Source: Clostridiales bacterium (GTDB lineage Bacteria > Bacillota > Dehalobacteriia > UBA4068). Taken from it: a stretch of DNA of 33,946 nucleotides. The position numbers and the translations under genes were made by a program. How positions within the stretch are numbered: position 1 is the stretch's first letter; each line of letters opens with the position of its first letter. Of this stretch, positions 1 through 8,310 are shown in pieces. The notes beneath the pieces were generated by a model. The model made no database searches. It saw only the letters and a list, made by a program, of their open reading frames with translations, and was not told the origin of the DNA. The DNA lies in contig WRHF01000006.1 in the NCBI GenBank assembly GCA_009783415.1, forward strand, positions 1-33,946, given 5' to 3'.

Positions 1-1610
1 AGCAAATGTGCCGACAAGTTGAACATAGATGTCTCCCTGCCGAGATTAGTACCATAAAGGGCATTCCGGTAATTGGGATACTGGTAGCGCTCTTCGTACT
101 GAATGGTGCCGAGTATGAATGTATCAATAGGATCCCCAAGCACATTAAAGGCATTATCCGCCATAGCCGGCGTATCAAAGTTCATATTGACGGTTACCAC
201 GGCCTTGCCTTCAGCGCGCAATTTTTCAATCAAAAAACTGGTAGCGCTGAAATCGTTGTATTCTTCAGCTCCTTGGGCTGCAAAGATCAACTCTATATTG
301 CCTGTATCCACATTTTTAAACCGTCTGGCAAGCTCGGCGAGAGCTGCAACACCTGTTGCGGTATCGGTCGCCCCTGGGGCGCCCCTGACAGTATCAATAT
401 GCGAAGTATATACGATCACAAGATCCGGATTATCCGGGTTCGCGGCAGCTTTCCTGGCAGAAGTCATACGCCCGATTTCGGGATCTGCTCTGAAGACTTT
501 TGTGATAATACCTGCTTCACCCGCGGCTTTACACTTCATAAGGTCCACGAGGGTCAGGCCTATGACTGAAGTTGTCGCAGTAGTATAGCTGCTTACAGTT
601 ACCGGAACATCGTTATATGTATAGGAAAGCAGATTGGTCGTAGTCTTAACATTATCAGTCCTGGCGACAAAAAGCCCCGTCACATCAACGGTAGACGAAT
701 AGGCAGCTTTGATATTAGCGATAGCGTTATTGATCATTGTACCTGTAACAGCCCGGTCGAACCTTAATGTCCCATAAACTTTTCCGCCCGCGGCAATTAC
801 ATCGCTTTCCTGGGGGGTCGAGGAAACCCGGTTATTTGAGGCATTAAAGTTGCCGAAATCGTGGAAAAGCCCGCCTTCAAAATCCCTGAAGCTGGCAGAA
901 TTCGGGTAGGGATTACCAACCGCAGCAGCGCCGCTTTTAACATCGGCTTCAACCACGCCGTATTGCTGGCGGGCATTCATAACCAAATATCCGTATTGAG
1001 TACGGGTCGGGCTCAGCTGAATACCTCTGGCCGGCACCCAACTATATAAATATTCTTCCAGGGCGATATCATAGACATTATCGCCGCCGTCAATTTTTTC
1101 GAATACTTCTTTCATGTACTCACAGGCGCGCTGTTCGGTAATTGTCCCTGAAATTCTCGGCCCAATATCATTGACGAGGTATTCTATGGTCTCCCGCAAA
1201 ACACAACCGTCAATATCCGGGATAATAGTCATTGTCAGCTCTTTGGTGGTCAACGATGCTGCGGTGTCGTCGCTGAGCGTCACCGTGAATAGGTATTTAC
1301 CGTCAAGATTCGGCTGAACCGCCGAATCAACCGTTGCCGCTGCCGTAAAGGCAGGAGCGTTTGTTGAATCGGTTACTACCGCAGTTATCCCGCTTCCTGT
1401 TACCAAGTCCGCAATGATCGCTTCAGCTTTTGCTTTGGCGGCGGCAGCAGTAGCTCCCTGGGCTCCATAAGCCTTAAATCCGGCTGCCTCAATTTTTGCT
1501 GCCATGCCGTCAAGATCCGCCGGGGCAGAATAGCCCAGCGCCCCTGTCCCTGCCGAAAAGGCAAAGGCAATCACAATGCACAAGCTTAAAAATACTTTCA
1601 TCTTTCTCAT
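1..1610 (-). CDS. Secreted M28-family metallopeptidase, 3' end outside window
   Basis: The minus strand is open from an ATG at 1610 to the window edge (536 codons, no stop). A GAGGAGG site lies 9 nt upstream. The N-terminus (MRKMKVFLSLCIVIAFAFSA) is a signal peptide, so the enzyme is probably secreted. The catalytic region carries M28 zinc-ligand motifs: H404 and D406 in SHIDTV, D416 in GATDTATG and the E449-E450 pair in GAEE, followed by VNMNFD. M28 enzymes are di-zinc aminopeptidases or carboxypeptidases that release single residues from peptides. Residues of about 30-130 resemble a cell-surface spacer and are not recognised. The C-terminus, including the last metal ligand, lies outside. 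The specificity cannot be told from this part. Confidence 0.85.
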   Translation of the reverse strand, partial: MRKMKVFLSLCIVIAFAFSAGTGALGYSAPADLDGMAAKIEAAGFKAYGAQGATAAAAKAKAEAIIADLVTGSGITAVVTDSTNAPAFTAAATVDSAVQPNLDGKYLFTVTLSDDTAASLTTKELTMTIIPDIDGCVLRETIEYLVNDIGPRISGTITEQRACEYMKEVFEKIDGGDNVYDIALEEYLYSWVPARGIQLSPTRTQYGYLVMNARQQYGVVEADVKSGAAAVGNPYPNSASFRDFEGGLFHDFGNFNASNNRVSSTPQESDVIAAGGKVYGTLRFDRAVTGTMINNAIANIKAAYSSTVDVTGLFVARTDNVKTTTNLLSYTYNDVPVTVSSYTTATTSVIGLTLVDLMKCKAAGEAGIITKVFRADPEIGRMTSARKAAANPDNPDLVIVYTSHIDTVRGAPGATDTATGVAALAELARRFKNVDTGNIELIFAAQGAEEYNDFSATSFLIEKLRAEGKAVVTVNMNFDTPAMADNAFNVLGDPIDTFILGTIQYEERYQYPNYRNALYGTNLGRETSMFNLSAHL

Positions 1611-1715
1611 AGCTTATTCCCTCCTCTAATTTTTTCTCCTAAAATCTGAAACGGTAGCCCTCACTTTCAGGCTCATTCAGCCTCACATAAAAAGATAATG
1701 CTTCCCTCCCTTCGA

Positions 1716-1743
1716 CATATTTAGACAATATTTTCTAAATATG
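1716..1743. promoter_or_regulatory. Inverted repeat upstream of the peptidase gene
   Basis: CATATTTAGA (1716-1725) is the exact reverse complement of TCTAAATATG (1734-1743), with an 8-nt spacer. It lies about 105 bp upstream of the peptidase start, where an operator or a leader hairpin would fit. No regulator is identified. Confidence 0.35.
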
Positions 1744-1810
1744 TAATTTTATGTAAGACTTATGCAATTATTTTAGCACGGCAAATAAAGTATGTCAATA
1801 ATGATCTGTG

Positions 1811-1923
1811 TGTCAAAACCCTTTTTTTGCAAGCCTAAACACAATATATTGATGATTTTCTGCAATACACATATATTCAAACAATATATATTGCGGCAAA
1901 ATCGCAAAAAAAGGGTTTTGACA
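1811..1923. repeat. 113-bp element with 20-bp perfect terminal inverted repeats
   Basis: The 20 bases at 1811-1830 (beginning TGTCAAAACCC) are the exact reverse complement of 1904-1923. The 73-bp interior is AT-rich and holds a second imperfect inverted pair around ACAATATATTG and CAATATATATTG. There is no coding potential. It could be a small non-autonomous mobile element or a long hairpin in the 1611-2076 gap between the peptidase and kinase genes. Confidence 0.5.
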
Positions 1924-1984
1924 TCCGAACCAATAATAGGATTTTTCGATGCTAAAAAAAGGTTTGTAAAAAAATGTCATATTG

Positions 1985-2039
1985 AAAAAAGTCCTATAAA
2001 ATATAGGAAATATTTTCCTATATTTTATAGGACTTTTTT
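1985..2039 (-). terminator. Strong terminator-like hairpin after the sensor kinase
   Basis: A perfect 26-bp stem (1985-2010 with 2014-2039) has a 3-nt loop and A/T tracts at both ends, so it can work in either direction. It lies 38 bp past the kinase stop codon at 2077. The stem is unusually long and AU-rich for a simple intrinsic terminator. Confidence 0.7.
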
Positions 2040-2076
2040 TCTTAGCATTCAAACCGGCAGGGTATTCATGATTTCT

Positions 2077-4224
2077 TTATTTTGATAAGGGACTGCTTAT
2101 TGGGAGATATAGTGATACCTTAAACAGATCCCCATCAATTGAGATATTAAACCGGCCGCCTTGCAACTGAGTAAAGCTTTGGGCAATAGATAAACCCAGG
2201 CCGCTGCCCTCCCCTCCTCTGGCGCTGTCGCCGCGTTTGAACCTTTCTGTTAATTCGGCAGGCTCAAGATTCAAGGGATGCTCCGATATGTTTTTAATAT
2301 CCAGCCGATAGCAGCCGTCTTCCGGCATAATATCAATATAAACCCTGGACCCGCTTAAGGCATATTTAAAAACATTGGCAAGCAGATTTTCCATCACCCG
2401 CAAGAGCAGCTTGCCATCTGCTCTAACCTTTGCATGTTCCGGCAGGTTGAGACGAAAATCAAGCCCCGACCCCTTTACCCGCTCATCCAATTCACCCACC
2501 ACCTGGCGGAGAAAATCTGCCAGATCAAAATCATCTATCTTCACCTCAATATTGCCGCTGGCCGCTTTGGCAGCTTCGAACAAATCATCGGTCAGGGATT
2601 TGAGCCGGGTGGATTTTTGAATCAGGATATCCAGATATTCCGGGGCCTTGGCGCTGTCCAGGCCCTCGTTTTTGAGCAGATCGGTATAGGTGATCAAAGA
2701 AGTAAGAGGTGTGCGGATATCATGGGAAACATTGGTTAAGAGCTCGGTTTTAAGCCGTTCGCTTTTCAAACGCTCATGAACGGCAGCATTGATCCCGCCT
2801 GCGATACTGTTTATAGAAGCGGCAATACTGCCAAGCTCCCCGCCGCTGACCTCAATAGGTGGGTCATAGATTCCGTTGCCGGCAGCTTTGGCCCCCTGCT
2901 CAAGCAAATACAGCTTCCTGGCATAGCGCAAAAGCCCCAATACCGTAAGAGCTGTTATGACAAGGCAGAAGAGAAGAACAGCCCATGTTGTATCGCTAGC
3001 TATACAGATAAGCATAGCCGCAAAAAAAGCAACAGCAATCAACACAGCCCTGGCAGTAAGAGGAAATCCGGCCCACAAGGATTTGGCAAAGCTCTTAAGT
3101 TTTCTATAAACTCCCCGGATCAAGACATAGGTCAGAGTATATTTCCAAAATTTTCCATTTTTACAGCGCTTAACAAAGCTTGTTACCCACCAAAGCAGGG
3201 GCAGGGTAAATAAGAGGGATAATATGGCGCCAATAACGATCATCCCTTGCCTATTGTTGTATTGCCAGGCTGTTTCAATTGCCTTATAACTCAAAACACA
3301 AACAAAAAACTCATAGATGATAAGCAAAGCAAGGCTAAAATCAAGCCAAGGTTTGTCAAAGAAGGTAAAATGGATATTTTTATCACCAGAGCGCCGGCCC
3401 GCGCCGGCTAAAAGAATGACAAGTAAGATAAGCATACCTATAAATGAAGCAGTAATAAGTCCGATATGGGAATATGCCTGCCTTTGCGTAAACTTCCACA
3501 AGCTATTCATGTCTTCTACAGCTTTCTTTGAGAAAGCGATACTGCAGGTCACATCTTCGAGGTTTTTATATATCCATGGTCCGCCGTATCCGCCAGATTT
3601 CAGTTGACTGGAAAATTGAGAAACTCCGCCTTTTTCCAGGATCAGAAAAACCGGCTGGCCAAGAAAGAAATCCACATCCTGTTTTTGCGTCAGGTTGCTT
3701 GATTCCCTTATGCCATCAGTTATAAAATAGTATAAACCTTCCCGCGCTTGCAGCAACTTCTTAATGGTCAAATAAGCCGATAACTGATTGTTGATCGCTT
3801 CTTCTACAAGGTGTTTTGCTTCCGGGCTTTCCAGATCTAAGATGAAGGTACTGCCTAATTGCCTTCGCCCATAGTCGATATTATACTCCCAGAGCTCATA
3901 CTGTTGTTCTTTGATTTCCCGACCATCGCTATCATATCTGTAACCATAATTCAGCTGCCATTCCAGGCAGCCCATATTGCGTATATTTTCTTCATCCTGA
4001 TAATGAAACAAAGTTTGCACCTGATGAAGAGCAGACGAAACATAGCTGGTATAAAAGAAATCGTTCTCATTGAGATCAGCAAATAAAAGCTCCATATAGA
4101 AATTATCCATCTGCAAAATTCCTATAACACCAAATAGGGTCAGAAAAGCCATGATAGGAATAAGGATCACACAGCATATTTTAACAGGACGCCGGGCTGT
4201 CCAGTTTTTCAATTTTATAGCCAA
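2077..4224 (-). CDS. Multi-pass membrane sensor histidine kinase
   Basis: This 715-residue sensor autophosphorylates and passes phosphate to the regulator encoded just upstream. A transmembrane segment at about 13-38 is followed by an extracytoplasmic domain to about 255. Four or five further membrane segments lie between about 256 and 435, then a HAMP-like linker. The HisKA motif NVSHDIRTPL places the phospho-acceptor at H501. The ATPase domain shows the N-box ENLLANVFKYAL and the G-box GEGSGLGLSIA. The start is a TTG at 4224, overlapping the regulator gene by 44 bp, which suggests translational coupling. The next in-frame ATG falls inside the first membrane helix, so the TTG is preferred. 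The extra membrane segments are unusual compared with the common two-helix sensors. The signal is unknown. Confidence 0.9.
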   Translation of the reverse strand: MAIKLKNWTARRPVKICCVILIPIMAFLTLFGVIGILQMDNFYMELLFADLNENDFFYTSYVSSALHQVQTLFHYQDEENIRNMGCLEWQLNYGYRYDSDGREIKEQQYELWEYNIDYGRRQLGSTFILDLESPEAKHLVEEAINNQLSAYLTIKKLLQAREGLYYFITDGIRESSNLTQKQDVDFFLGQPVFLILEKGGVSQFSSQLKSGGYGGPWIYKNLEDVTCSIAFSKKAVEDMNSLWKFTQRQAYSHIGLITASFIGMLILLVILLAGAGRRSGDKNIHFTFFDKPWLDFSLALLIIYEFFVCVLSYKAIETAWQYNNRQGMIVIGAILSLLFTLPLLWWVTSFVKRCKNGKFWKYTLTYVLIRGVYRKLKSFAKSLWAGFPLTARAVLIAVAFFAAMLICIASDTTWAVLLFCLVITALTVLGLLRYARKLYLLEQGAKAAGNGIYDPPIEVSGGELGSIAASINSIAGGINAAVHERLKSERLKTELLTNVSHDIRTPLTSLITYTDLLKNEGLDSAKAPEYLDILIQKSTRLKSLTDDLFEAAKAASGNIEVKIDDFDLADFLRQVVGELDERVKGSGLDFRLNLPEHAKVRADGKLLLRVMENLLANVFKYALSGSRVYIDIMPEDGCYRLDIKNISEHPLNLEPAELTERFKRGDSARGGEGSGLGLSIAQSFTQLQGGRFNISIDGDLFKVSLYLPISSPLSK

Positions 4225-4891
4225 TTCCCCACACCACCTTTAGATATTTTGGTTCTTTTGGATTGATTTCGATTTTTTCCCGGATACGCCGGATATGTAC
4301 AGTCACGGTGCTCCCCCCGCCCAAGGAGTCCTCTCCCCAGACCCGCTCATAGATTTCGTCAATAGAAAATACCCGTCCCGGATGGCGGATCAAAAGTTGT
4401 AGAATCTTATACTCCAAAGGTGTCAAGCGGATATCTTCCCCATCCAGGTTAACCGTCTTTTGACTGTCGTTTAAGGAAAGTCCGCCAACCGTATAGACAC
4501 CCTCGCTCTTTGCTCCCGGAATGCTGCCCAAAGAAGTATAGCGGCGCAGCTGGCTCTTGACCCTGGCAATCAGTTCCAGAGGATTAAAGGGCTTGGTAAC
4601 ATAATCATCCGCCCCCAGATTAAGCCCCATAATTTTATCGGTATCCTCGCTTTTGGCCGAAAGCATAATGATAGGAATATTGCGCTTTTGCCGGATTTCC
4701 CTAGTAGCCAGGTGTCCATCCATTCGGGGCATCATCACATCCATAATGATCAAATGGATCTCCTGTTCCTCCAGAAGAGAAATGGCCTCCCTGCCATCAT
4801 GGGCCAAATATGTTGAATAACCCTCATTCTGCAAATAAACCGCAATAGCCGCCGCAATTTCCCTATCATCGTCGCAAATCAAAATATTCAT
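4181..4891 (-). CDS. OmpR/PhoB-family response regulator
   Basis: 236 residues. The receiver domain has acidic residues D7 and D8, phospho-acceptor D51 (IIMDVMMPRMDG) and K100 (YVTKPF). A winged-helix DNA-binding domain follows from about 135 to 230 (LTPLEYKILQLL, then TVTVHIRRIREKI). The ATG at 4891 has GAGGAG 11 nt upstream. A GTG at 4903 in the same frame sits directly on that site and is rejected. It is the first main gene of the two-component operon, and an 11-bp direct repeat upstream of the promoter suggests autoregulation. Confidence 0.93.
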   Translation of the reverse strand: MNILICDDDREIAAAIAVYLQNEGYSTYLAHDGREAISLLEEQEIHLIIMDVMMPRMDGHLATREIRQKRNIPIIMLSAKSEDTDKIMGLNLGADDYVTKPFNPLELIARVKSQLRRYTSLGSIPGAKSEGVYTVGGLSLNDSQKTVNLDGEDIRLTPLEYKILQLLIRHPGRVFSIDEIYERVWGEDSLGGGSTVTVHIRRIREKIEINPKEPKYLKVVWGIGYKIEKLDSPASC

Positions 4892-4942
4892 AAACCCCAC
4901 CACTCCTCATATTTCAGATGTGGATATAGGAATAGCTGATTT

Positions 4943-5008
4943 TCACTTCAATAATTTTTGCGAAGCAAAAACCCACCGTTCCTTCCTCCGTTCTCTGTCC
5001 TCTGTCAT
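4943..5008 (-). CDS. Possible 21-residue leader peptide of the two-component operon
   Basis: An ATG at 5008 follows a perfect AAGGAGGTGG site (5017-5026) with 8-nt spacing. It opens a 21-codon frame, beginning MTEDRERRKER and ending at a TGA at 4943, about 50 bp before the regulator start. The transcript start predicted from the -10 box (5034-5039) would place the Shine-Dalgarno at the very 5' end. Most of the codons are made by the CTCTGTC heptamer array and its hairpin. It may be a real leader or a by-product of the repeat. No family is recognised. Confidence 0.25.
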   Translation of the reverse strand: MTEDRERRKERWVFASQKLLK

Positions 5009-5016
5009 CTATTATA
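4955..5016. repeat. Heptamer array A with GCAAAA hairpin
   Basis: A hairpin TTTTTGC-gaa-GCAAAAA (4955-4971) is followed by CCCACC and then about five 7-bp units (4978-5016) of the CTCTGTC type, partly degenerate. The order hairpin, ACC, array matches the arrays at 13374, 23357, 27846 and 31972. It lies in the 5' leader of the two-component operon. Confidence 0.6.
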
Positions 5017-5033
5017 CCACCTCCTTAAGGCTT

Positions 5034-5087
5034 AGTATAGTTGCTAATTCTTACAAATCAACAAAAGCTTTTCTTAAGATTTTCTTA
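5034..5087 (-). promoter_or_regulatory. Promoter and tandem regulator box of the two-component operon
   Basis: On the minus strand TTGATT (5056-5061) and TATACT (5034-5039) are 16 bp apart. Directly upstream two 11-bp direct repeats, TAAGAAAATCT and TAAGAAAAGCT (5066-5087), abut the -35. OmpR-family regulators bind such tandem half-sites, so this is a likely autoregulatory box. Confidence 0.55.
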
Positions 5088-5099
5088 CAAATTATAAGA

Positions 5100-5130
5100 A
5101 AAAACGCCGACAGCAACAGTCAGCGTTTTT
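5100..5130 (-). terminator. Terminator of the yefM-yoeB operon
   Basis: AAAAACGC (5100-5107) pairs with GCGTTTTT (5123-5130), with three further pairs after one mismatch. On the minus strand it ends in a T run 23 bp past the yoeB stop codon. It looks usable in both directions. Confidence 0.7.
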
Positions 5131-5152
5131 CACCGTATAGTATAGATAATTG

Positions 5153-5413
5153 TCAATCTTCGTAATGCCCCTTACATGCGATAACCAGAAGGTTTTTGTT
5201 TTCATCAAAATCGTAAACCAATCTGTTTGCCTGATCTATTCTCCTGCTCCATGCCTTACGGTATTTCAAAGGCTCTGGCTTGCCAATACCATCAAATAAG
5301 CCGTTTCTTTCAATGTCCTTAATAAGTGCATTGATACGCTTGAGGGTTTTTCTATCCTCTGTCTGCCATGCTACATAATCGTCCCACGCCTTATCCGCCC
5401 ATATCTTAGTCAT
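5153..5413 (-). CDS. yoeB: YoeB-family mRNA interferase toxin
   Basis: 86 residues, the usual size for YoeB, a RelE-fold ribosome-dependent endoribonuclease that cuts mRNA in the A site. The residues that correspond to E. coli YoeB catalytic positions are present: E48 (KPEPLKY), R64 (NRLVYDF) and the C-terminal H83-Y84 (KGHYED). The start ATG at 5413 overlaps the end of yefM by 8 nt, the normal coupling of this operon. A longer frame to 5479 is rejected because it overlaps the antitoxin. It should be silenced by direct binding of the YefM C-terminus. Confidence 0.93.
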   Translation of the reverse strand: MTKIWADKAWDDYVAWQTEDRKTLKRINALIKDIERNGLFDGIGKPEPLKYRKAWSRRIDQANRLVYDFDENKNLLVIACKGHYED

Positions 5414-5660
5414 CGTCCACCTCAATAAGCTCATGGACTGTCCCTTCGCCACTAGCAAGCTGTACCATTGATTTGTCAATCATGTCCAAGTAAGCCACAT
5501 TTCTTGCGGCTTTTTTTAATGAGTTATATTCTTCCAGGCTAATAAGAACAACATTTTTTTCATCCTTCCGGGTTACGATAACTGTTTCGTTTTCGTCAGT
5601 TACCTTGTCACAATAATCTTTTAGGCTATTGCGAATGGTAGAATAGTTTACGGCCAGCAT
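5406..5660 (-). CDS. yefM: YefM/Phd-family antitoxin
   Basis: 84 residues starting MLAVNYSTIRNSLKDYCDKV, the typical YefM N-terminal DNA-binding fold, with the VIVTRKDEKNVVLISLEEYNSL core. The C-terminal part would wrap and neutralise YoeB. The ATG at 5660 has an AAGGGA site 9 nt upstream. A longer frame to 5726 would run through the promoter and operator repeats and is rejected. Known YefM proteins repress their own promoter at sites with a TGTACA core, and matching sites lie at 5692-5722. Confidence 0.92.
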   Translation of the reverse strand: MLAVNYSTIRNSLKDYCDKVTDENETVIVTRKDEKNVVLISLEEYNSLKKAARNVAYLDMIDKSMVQLASGEGTVHELIEVDDD

Positions 5661-5691
5661 AAAATCAAATCCCTTCGTTATTGGACTTATT

Positions 5692-5733
5692 ATTGTACTT
5701 ATTATTGTACAGTATATTGTACTCATTTGTCAA
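5692..5733 (-). promoter_or_regulatory. yefM-yoeB promoter with three phased operator repeats
   Basis: On the minus strand TTGACA (5728-5733) and TACAAT (5704-5709) are 18 bp apart. The plus-strand heptamer ATTGTAC occurs at 5692, 5704 and 5716, exactly 12 bp apart, and covers the -10 and spacer. The middle copy gives the TGTACA core known for YefM operators. Confidence 0.75.
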
Positions 5734-5776
5734 GTTTTTATTCGCTTGATATTCTTCCTTTTCCCTTTTTCAATTT

Positions 5777-7369
5777 CTAAAGCTCTTCAAACCTCCTAAC
5801 TCCAGCCTTTGCCAGCCATAGGGAAAATAGAGCCGAAGTCGCGGCAAATATGGCTGCTGCCAGCCAAAGATATGCGGTTATTGACATGATATTGCTGAAT
5901 GCGAAAATATATAAAACAGTCAGGCCGATAATAAGCCCAATGGCGCCAAGTATAGATATCATTGCTGAAATCCCCTGCTTAACAGCCTGAATTTCGTTGA
6001 GCCAGTCCAGCTTGGGGAAAATCAAATTCAGCATAAGACCGCTGCAAGCAAGCAGTACAGTCAGGGTTTGGGGCAAGATAATGATCAGCAGATATTCCTC
6101 TATAGTACCGGCAAAGACAATCGCCGCCGCTATGGAAGCGGCTAGGCAAGGCAGACTTGAGAGTAAAAGATGAGTATAGGCTTTCGCCAGCAAAACTATT
6201 TTCCCGCTGACAGGGATGCTTTTGGCGATCCAAAGTTGTTTTCCTTCCAAAGAAATCAGGGAAGCTGCCAGGCTGTTCAAAGTAACCAAAAACAGCAAAA
6301 GAGCGCTAATCAGGCCGGCAGAAGATGAGCCGCTGAGCGGTAATAGGTCAAGGGTTGCCAAAATAGCCTCTCTTTTTATCAGGATCAAAACTGCGCCTAT
6401 CAGCATAAAAATAGAGCCAAATGAAGAATTAAGGATAACATTGGGATTGCTCCAAAAATGGGCCATCTCTTTTCTGATAAGGGCCAAACAAGCTCCCTTT
6501 ACTCTGGTCTGCTTTTCCCGATACAAAACAGCAACACTGCCCCGGTTTGCAGTTAATACTTTATGATAATTAGCCGAGATCAAGGCAAAGACAAGGCCAA
6601 AAGCCAAGACTGCCCACAGGATAAATATTCCAAAATTTACCATATCGCCTTGGGCAATACCAACCCCGAAAGCATAAAACGGCGGCATAGCCTTTTGAAA
6701 AGCCGCTGCTATTTCCGTGCCTTTGCTCAGCAGCTGGCCCAAATAATTTTGCATATTGCTAAAGGCATAAAAAAAAGCCAGCAAAAATACCACCGAGATC
6801 AAAAGGGTGACAATACTTTTATGGCGCAAGCGAGCTGTGCTAACCGAGAGGAGCCAGGCCAGTAAAAGAGAGATGGAGGCAGCCATCGGCGGCAGCAGGA
6901 TAAATCCCAGAGCATAAAAGACAATACCGGCAGATGCGGCATAACCTCCCGCCAGCCACAGCACCAAAGCAGGAAGGGAAATTATAGCTTCAAATAAATA
7001 TTCGGCAGCCAAAATCACCAGCAAACGGCTGATCAGAATATCCCTGGGGCAAACCGGCATAGCCAGCAGCCTTTCATTATCTCTGGCCTTAAAAAGCTGA
7101 GCTTGGGCGGTAAAAATAGTACTGAATACACAGATAGCAAAAACAATAGTGGCTAAAAAGGCAAAATACAACCAACCCAATCCGGTCTCATAAAAGGGAC
7201 CCAGAAGGCTGTAAAAAAGTACGCCGAAAAAAAGAGCAAGAGCGCCCGCAACATAAATCCCGATGGCTGCAATAAGCAGCTTTTTTATAATACCTGTTTT
7301 TTTGCCGCCCAGCTGGAATATTCCTGAAATAAGCGCTTTGGTATTAAGGACAAACAAAGCCTTAATCAT
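5777..7369 (-). CDS. ABC-2 type exporter permease
   Basis: 530 residues with about twelve hydrophobic segments over the whole length. This looks like the large, fused two-half permeases of ABC-2 exporters. The ATG at 7369 overlaps the last codons of the ATPase gene by 8 nt (7362-7369), so the two are co-translated and must form one transporter. The substrate cannot be read from the sequence. Relatives include transporters for peptides, antibiotics and membrane stress. No promoter lies between the two genes. Confidence 0.85.
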   Translation of the reverse strand: MIKALFVLNTKALISGIFQLGGKKTGIIKKLLIAAIGIYVAGALALFFGVLFYSLLGPFYETGLGWLYFAFLATIVFAICVFSTIFTAQAQLFKARDNERLLAMPVCPRDILISRLLVILAAEYLFEAIISLPALVLWLAGGYAASAGIVFYALGFILLPPMAASISLLLAWLLSVSTARLRHKSIVTLLISVVFLLAFFYAFSNMQNYLGQLLSKGTEIAAAFQKAMPPFYAFGVGIAQGDMVNFGIFILWAVLAFGLVFALISANYHKVLTANRGSVAVLYREKQTRVKGACLALIRKEMAHFWSNPNVILNSSFGSIFMLIGAVLILIKREAILATLDLLPLSGSSSAGLISALLLFLVTLNSLAASLISLEGKQLWIAKSIPVSGKIVLLAKAYTHLLLSSLPCLAASIAAAIVFAGTIEEYLLIIILPQTLTVLLACSGLMLNLIFPKLDWLNEIQAVKQGISAMISILGAIGLIIGLTVLYIFAFSNIMSITAYLWLAAAIFAATSALFSLWLAKAGVRRFEEL

Positions 7370-8081
7370 TGGCTATACCCTCCTCCAGCTCAAAAAATAC
7401 CTCTTCCAGAGAGGATTCTCCCCGTACTTTATCCATTTCTCCATGGGCTATTAATATGCCGTTTCTAATTATCGCTACCTTGTCGCAGAGTTTTTCGGCA
7501 ACTTCTAAAATATGGGTGGAGAAAAAAACCGCCCCGCCGCCTGCGCATTTTTCCCGCATTATTCCCTTGACCAGGCGAGAGGCTTTCGGGTCCAGTCCGA
7601 CAAAGGGTTCATCCAAGATCATCAGCTTGGGATCATGGATCAGGGCGGAGATCAGGGCCAGCTTTTGCTTCATCCCATGGGAATAGGCGGATATGGGATT
7701 GGCCAAATCAGCGGTAAGCTCAAACAGCTCCGCATATGTATTGATTTTTTTCTTTCTTTCCTGAGCGCCCACTTTATAAACATCCGCGATAAAGTTCAGG
7801 TATTTGATCCCGCTGAGGAAATCATATAAATCCGGATTATCGGGGATATAGGCGATCTGGGCTTTGCATTCCAGGGGATGGGTTTTGATCGACTTGCCGT
7901 CGATCAGGATTTCACCGCTGTCAAAACTGATTATACCGCAAACAGCTTTGATGGTAGTGGTTTTCCCCGCTCCGTTATGGCCGATAAAGGCACATATTTC
8001 TCCCGGAGCGATCCCAAGTGACAAATCATCTACAGCCCGTTTTTTGCCATAGGTTTTGGTAAGATGTTCGATTTTCAGCAT
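7362..8081 (-). CDS. ABC transporter ATP-binding protein
   Basis: 239 residues. Walker A GHNGAGKTT is at 34-42, a YIPDNPDLYDFL segment at 78-89 stands where the Q-loop is expected and is typical of BcrA-like ABC-2 exporters, the signature is YSHGMKQK (133-140), Walker B is LMILDEP (153-159), and FFSTHIL gives the H-loop. The ATG at 8081 follows AGGAGGAAAGCT, a strong site. It powers export by the permease encoded next in the operon. The proximity of the two-component system suggests, but does not show, regulation by it. Confidence 0.95.
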   Translation of the reverse strand: MLKIEHLTKTYGKKRAVDDLSLGIAPGEICAFIGHNGAGKTTTIKAVCGIISFDSGEILIDGKSIKTHPLECKAQIAYIPDNPDLYDFLSGIKYLNFIADVYKVGAQERKKKINTYAELFELTADLANPISAYSHGMKQKLALISALIHDPKLMILDEPFVGLDPKASRLVKGIMREKCAGGGAVFFSTHILEVAEKLCDKVAIIRNGILIAHGEMDKVRGESSLEEVFFELEEGIAND

Positions 8082-8256
8082 AGCTTTCCTCCTTGATCTC
8101 CGGTTTCCAGCAAATTATAGGTCAATCTGTTACAGAAATTACCATTTGGGTACCTCTATAAATTCTTGCAGTTTATGCTATTTTCCTTCTTAGGCTACCT
8201 CTGTCAGTTTCGCTGATATTCTTCGTATTTAAAAATATACTTGAAAACTTCCTGCA

Positions 8257-8310
8257 ACTAAAAAGTCAACTTTAATGAAAATATATTTTCATTAAAGTTG
8301 ACTTTTTAGT
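8257..8310. repeat. Perfect 54-bp palindrome
   Basis: The 27 bases at 8257-8283 are the exact reverse complement of 8284-8310, with no loop. The right arm contains TTGACT, which serves as the -35 of the promoter for the downstream ATPase. The left arm carries the same hexamer on the other strand. It could be an operator, a cruciform or hairpin site, or a remnant of a mobile element. Confidence 0.8.

Noticed and set aside
6-588. Plus-strand open frames of 161 and 187 codons
   Set aside because: They are shadows of the M28 peptidase gene, which is open on the minus strand with signal peptide and metal-binding motifs.
1792-2085. Open frames on both strands in the gap before the kinase
   Set aside because: They cross two long inverted repeats, are Phe/Lys/Ile-rich by base composition, and have no ribosome site or family features.
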